Assembly (NCBI GenBank): GCA_023055355.1
Contig: JALJCS010000004.1
Span: forward strand, 28,796,744-28,860,743
Reading direction: 5' to 3'
Source: Agelaius tricolor
Lineage: Eukaryota > Chordata > Aves > Passeriformes > Icteridae
Length of the DNA stretch: 64,000 nt
The notes below the pieces were generated by a model. That model ran no database searches. It saw only the letters and a program-made list of their open reading frames with translations, and was not told the origin of the DNA. Of the stretch, positions 62,771 through 64,000 are shown one piece after another. The first letter of the stretch is position 1; the number at the start of each line of letters is the position of its first letter. The translations under genes and the position numbers were made by a program.

Positions 62771-64000
62771 TTCGGTGAGTCAGAAATAGCAGTAATTTAT
62801 TGAAATAATGTGTTGAGAAGTTATGCATATTATCCAGATTCTCTGAATTGTCTTTTCTGTGTATACTACCATCTCTATTCTTGATGGTCTCCTTTTAAAT
62901 AGACCTTTGCCATGATAATTCTTCCTAGTCCTACACCGTGACTGCCTTGATTGTGTTGTCAATAGGATTTACTCTTGTCAGTATGACTGTGAACTTGTGG
63001 ACCTCGCTTTTCTGCACTATCAGAGAGACTATGTACAAGTAGATCAGGTGTCTCTTCCTGAAGAGGGGCTCCTCATAAAGTCCTGTGAAGATAAATCCTT
63101 CACCTATGTTCTTATCATCTTTCTTCCCTACTCTAGGGGACAAGAACTTTCATACCTACCCACATTCTCTGGATATATGAGACAGTATGACAAGTGACTT
63201 CTGCTTTGTTCACTGCAATATCAACTGTGAAACTGACTTGGCTACTGTGTCTTCATATCTTCCCCTCTCTGGCCAGCCCATCAGTGTCCAAAGACAGCTC
63301 AAACGGTTCTGGCGTCCTTTCAGCTGGTGGCTTAATATACCTGACAATAACACATTTCTCTTAAGAACACTCATTGTCCTTTAAGTCAGCACAGTGTGTA
63401 GCTGAATTGACTTGTTCACAGAATAATCTTCACTAGAACTTTCTGAAACCTCTAGATGAGAATTTACTATTACATGAACTTACCTGTTCTGATATGGAAC
63501 ATGATATCCCTAGAGTTCCATTGCTCCAGAGAGATTGATCAATACTATCCAGAGATAAATGCGATTTACTTCTTGAAAATCTGCCTCCTATGAAGGTACT
63601 ATTATAATTGATGAGTCTCAACATGTCTCTTCAACATACAATAGAGTTGGACAGTCATATATATGTCATGCTGATCATATGCTTATCAGTTAAAAGGAGA
63701 TAGTACAAGACTGACAAATTCAACAGAAGTATGGAGTTTCCGTGTTAGGGTGTTTTGTTGAGAAAATTGACAGCTGTCTAAGAGGACCAACGAGCCTTTT
63801 CCTGAATGTCTGAGTATTTCTTAAAGTCATCTGCATCACAAATCCTGTGGAAAATAGACAAGAAATATTGGTTGCAGTGTGGGCATCATTCTTTGGTTTT
63901 TGATCACTCCTAGGCAAAACAGAAACTGTAGAGCCAGTGTTCTAGTAGCCAGTATTGTCAAATCTGCTCAGACAGATAAGGCTTCAGAAACAGGAGATGC
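62771..64000. other. Less AT-rich terminal segment with exon-like signals on the minus strand
   Basis: The base composition is more balanced than in the rest of the desert, and several short open frames lie on both strands. On the minus strand, 63587-63484 forms a possible 104-base exon. It is preceded by TTCATAG, ends CAGAACAG before GTAAGTT, and is open in a frame encoding RSKSHLSLDSIDQSLWSNGT. A second strong acceptor (TCTATTTTCCACAG) ends at 63845, but both open frames behind it meet stops. No protein family was recognised. This could be part of a gene beyond the window, a pseudogene, a diverged retroelement or chance. Confidence 0.3.

Overview
The window looks like vertebrate nuclear DNA, most likely a bird and probably a passerine. 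The evidence is a set of decayed CR1 (chicken repeat 1) LINE fragments in both orientations and several solo long terminal repeats (LTRs) of avian ERVL- and ERVK-like families. The DNA between them is very AT-rich and crowded with stop codons. Family assignments come from recognising conserved stretches by eye, not from a database search.

I found no protein-coding gene. The longest open frames are short, mostly around 120-135 codons. They fall inside repeats, inside low-complexity DNA, or in AT-rich DNA with no recognisable domain. I read the window as a gene desert or the inside of a very large intron. No tRNA, rRNA, snRNA, CRISPR array or prokaryotic feature was seen.

Layout: 0.8-3.3 kb holds three CR1 fragments, including a tail-to-tail pair and a duplicated 126-bp piece. 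3.3-12.9 kb is AT-rich unique DNA. 12.9-13.3 kb is an old CR1 reverse-transcriptase fragment. 18.25-18.96 kb is a GC-richer insertion, probably an LTR remnant. 24.6-25.0 kb is a solo LTR. 28.8-29.4 kb is an ERVL-like LTR. 30.1-31.0 kb is an ERVK-like LTR next to a CR1 tail. 33.3 kb is an (AT)n tract, followed by another CR1 tail. 36.6-37.6 kb holds two LTRs in opposite orientation. 40.1 kb holds a tandem repeat leading into a long hairpin. 43.4 kb is a decayed 5-bp repeat. 49.2-49.5 kb is a CR1 tail. 51.1-51.4 kb has facing T/G- and A/C-rich tracts. 52.8-53.0 kb is a polypyrimidine tract. 54.8-55.8 kb is an ERVL-like LTR. 59.4-60.3 kb is a composite ERV region containing an (AAT)20 repeat. The last kilobase is less AT-rich and has exon-like splice signals on the minus strand.

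Nothing here works together as a pathway, and I do not see a new biological system. The observations most worth checking are the identical 52-bp direct repeat 2.4 kb apart (15.8 and 18.3 kb), the 65-nt hairpin with 29-bp arms at 40.12-40.19 kb, the (AAT)n expansion inside an LTR at 59.8 kb, and the possible minus-strand exon near 63.5 kb.
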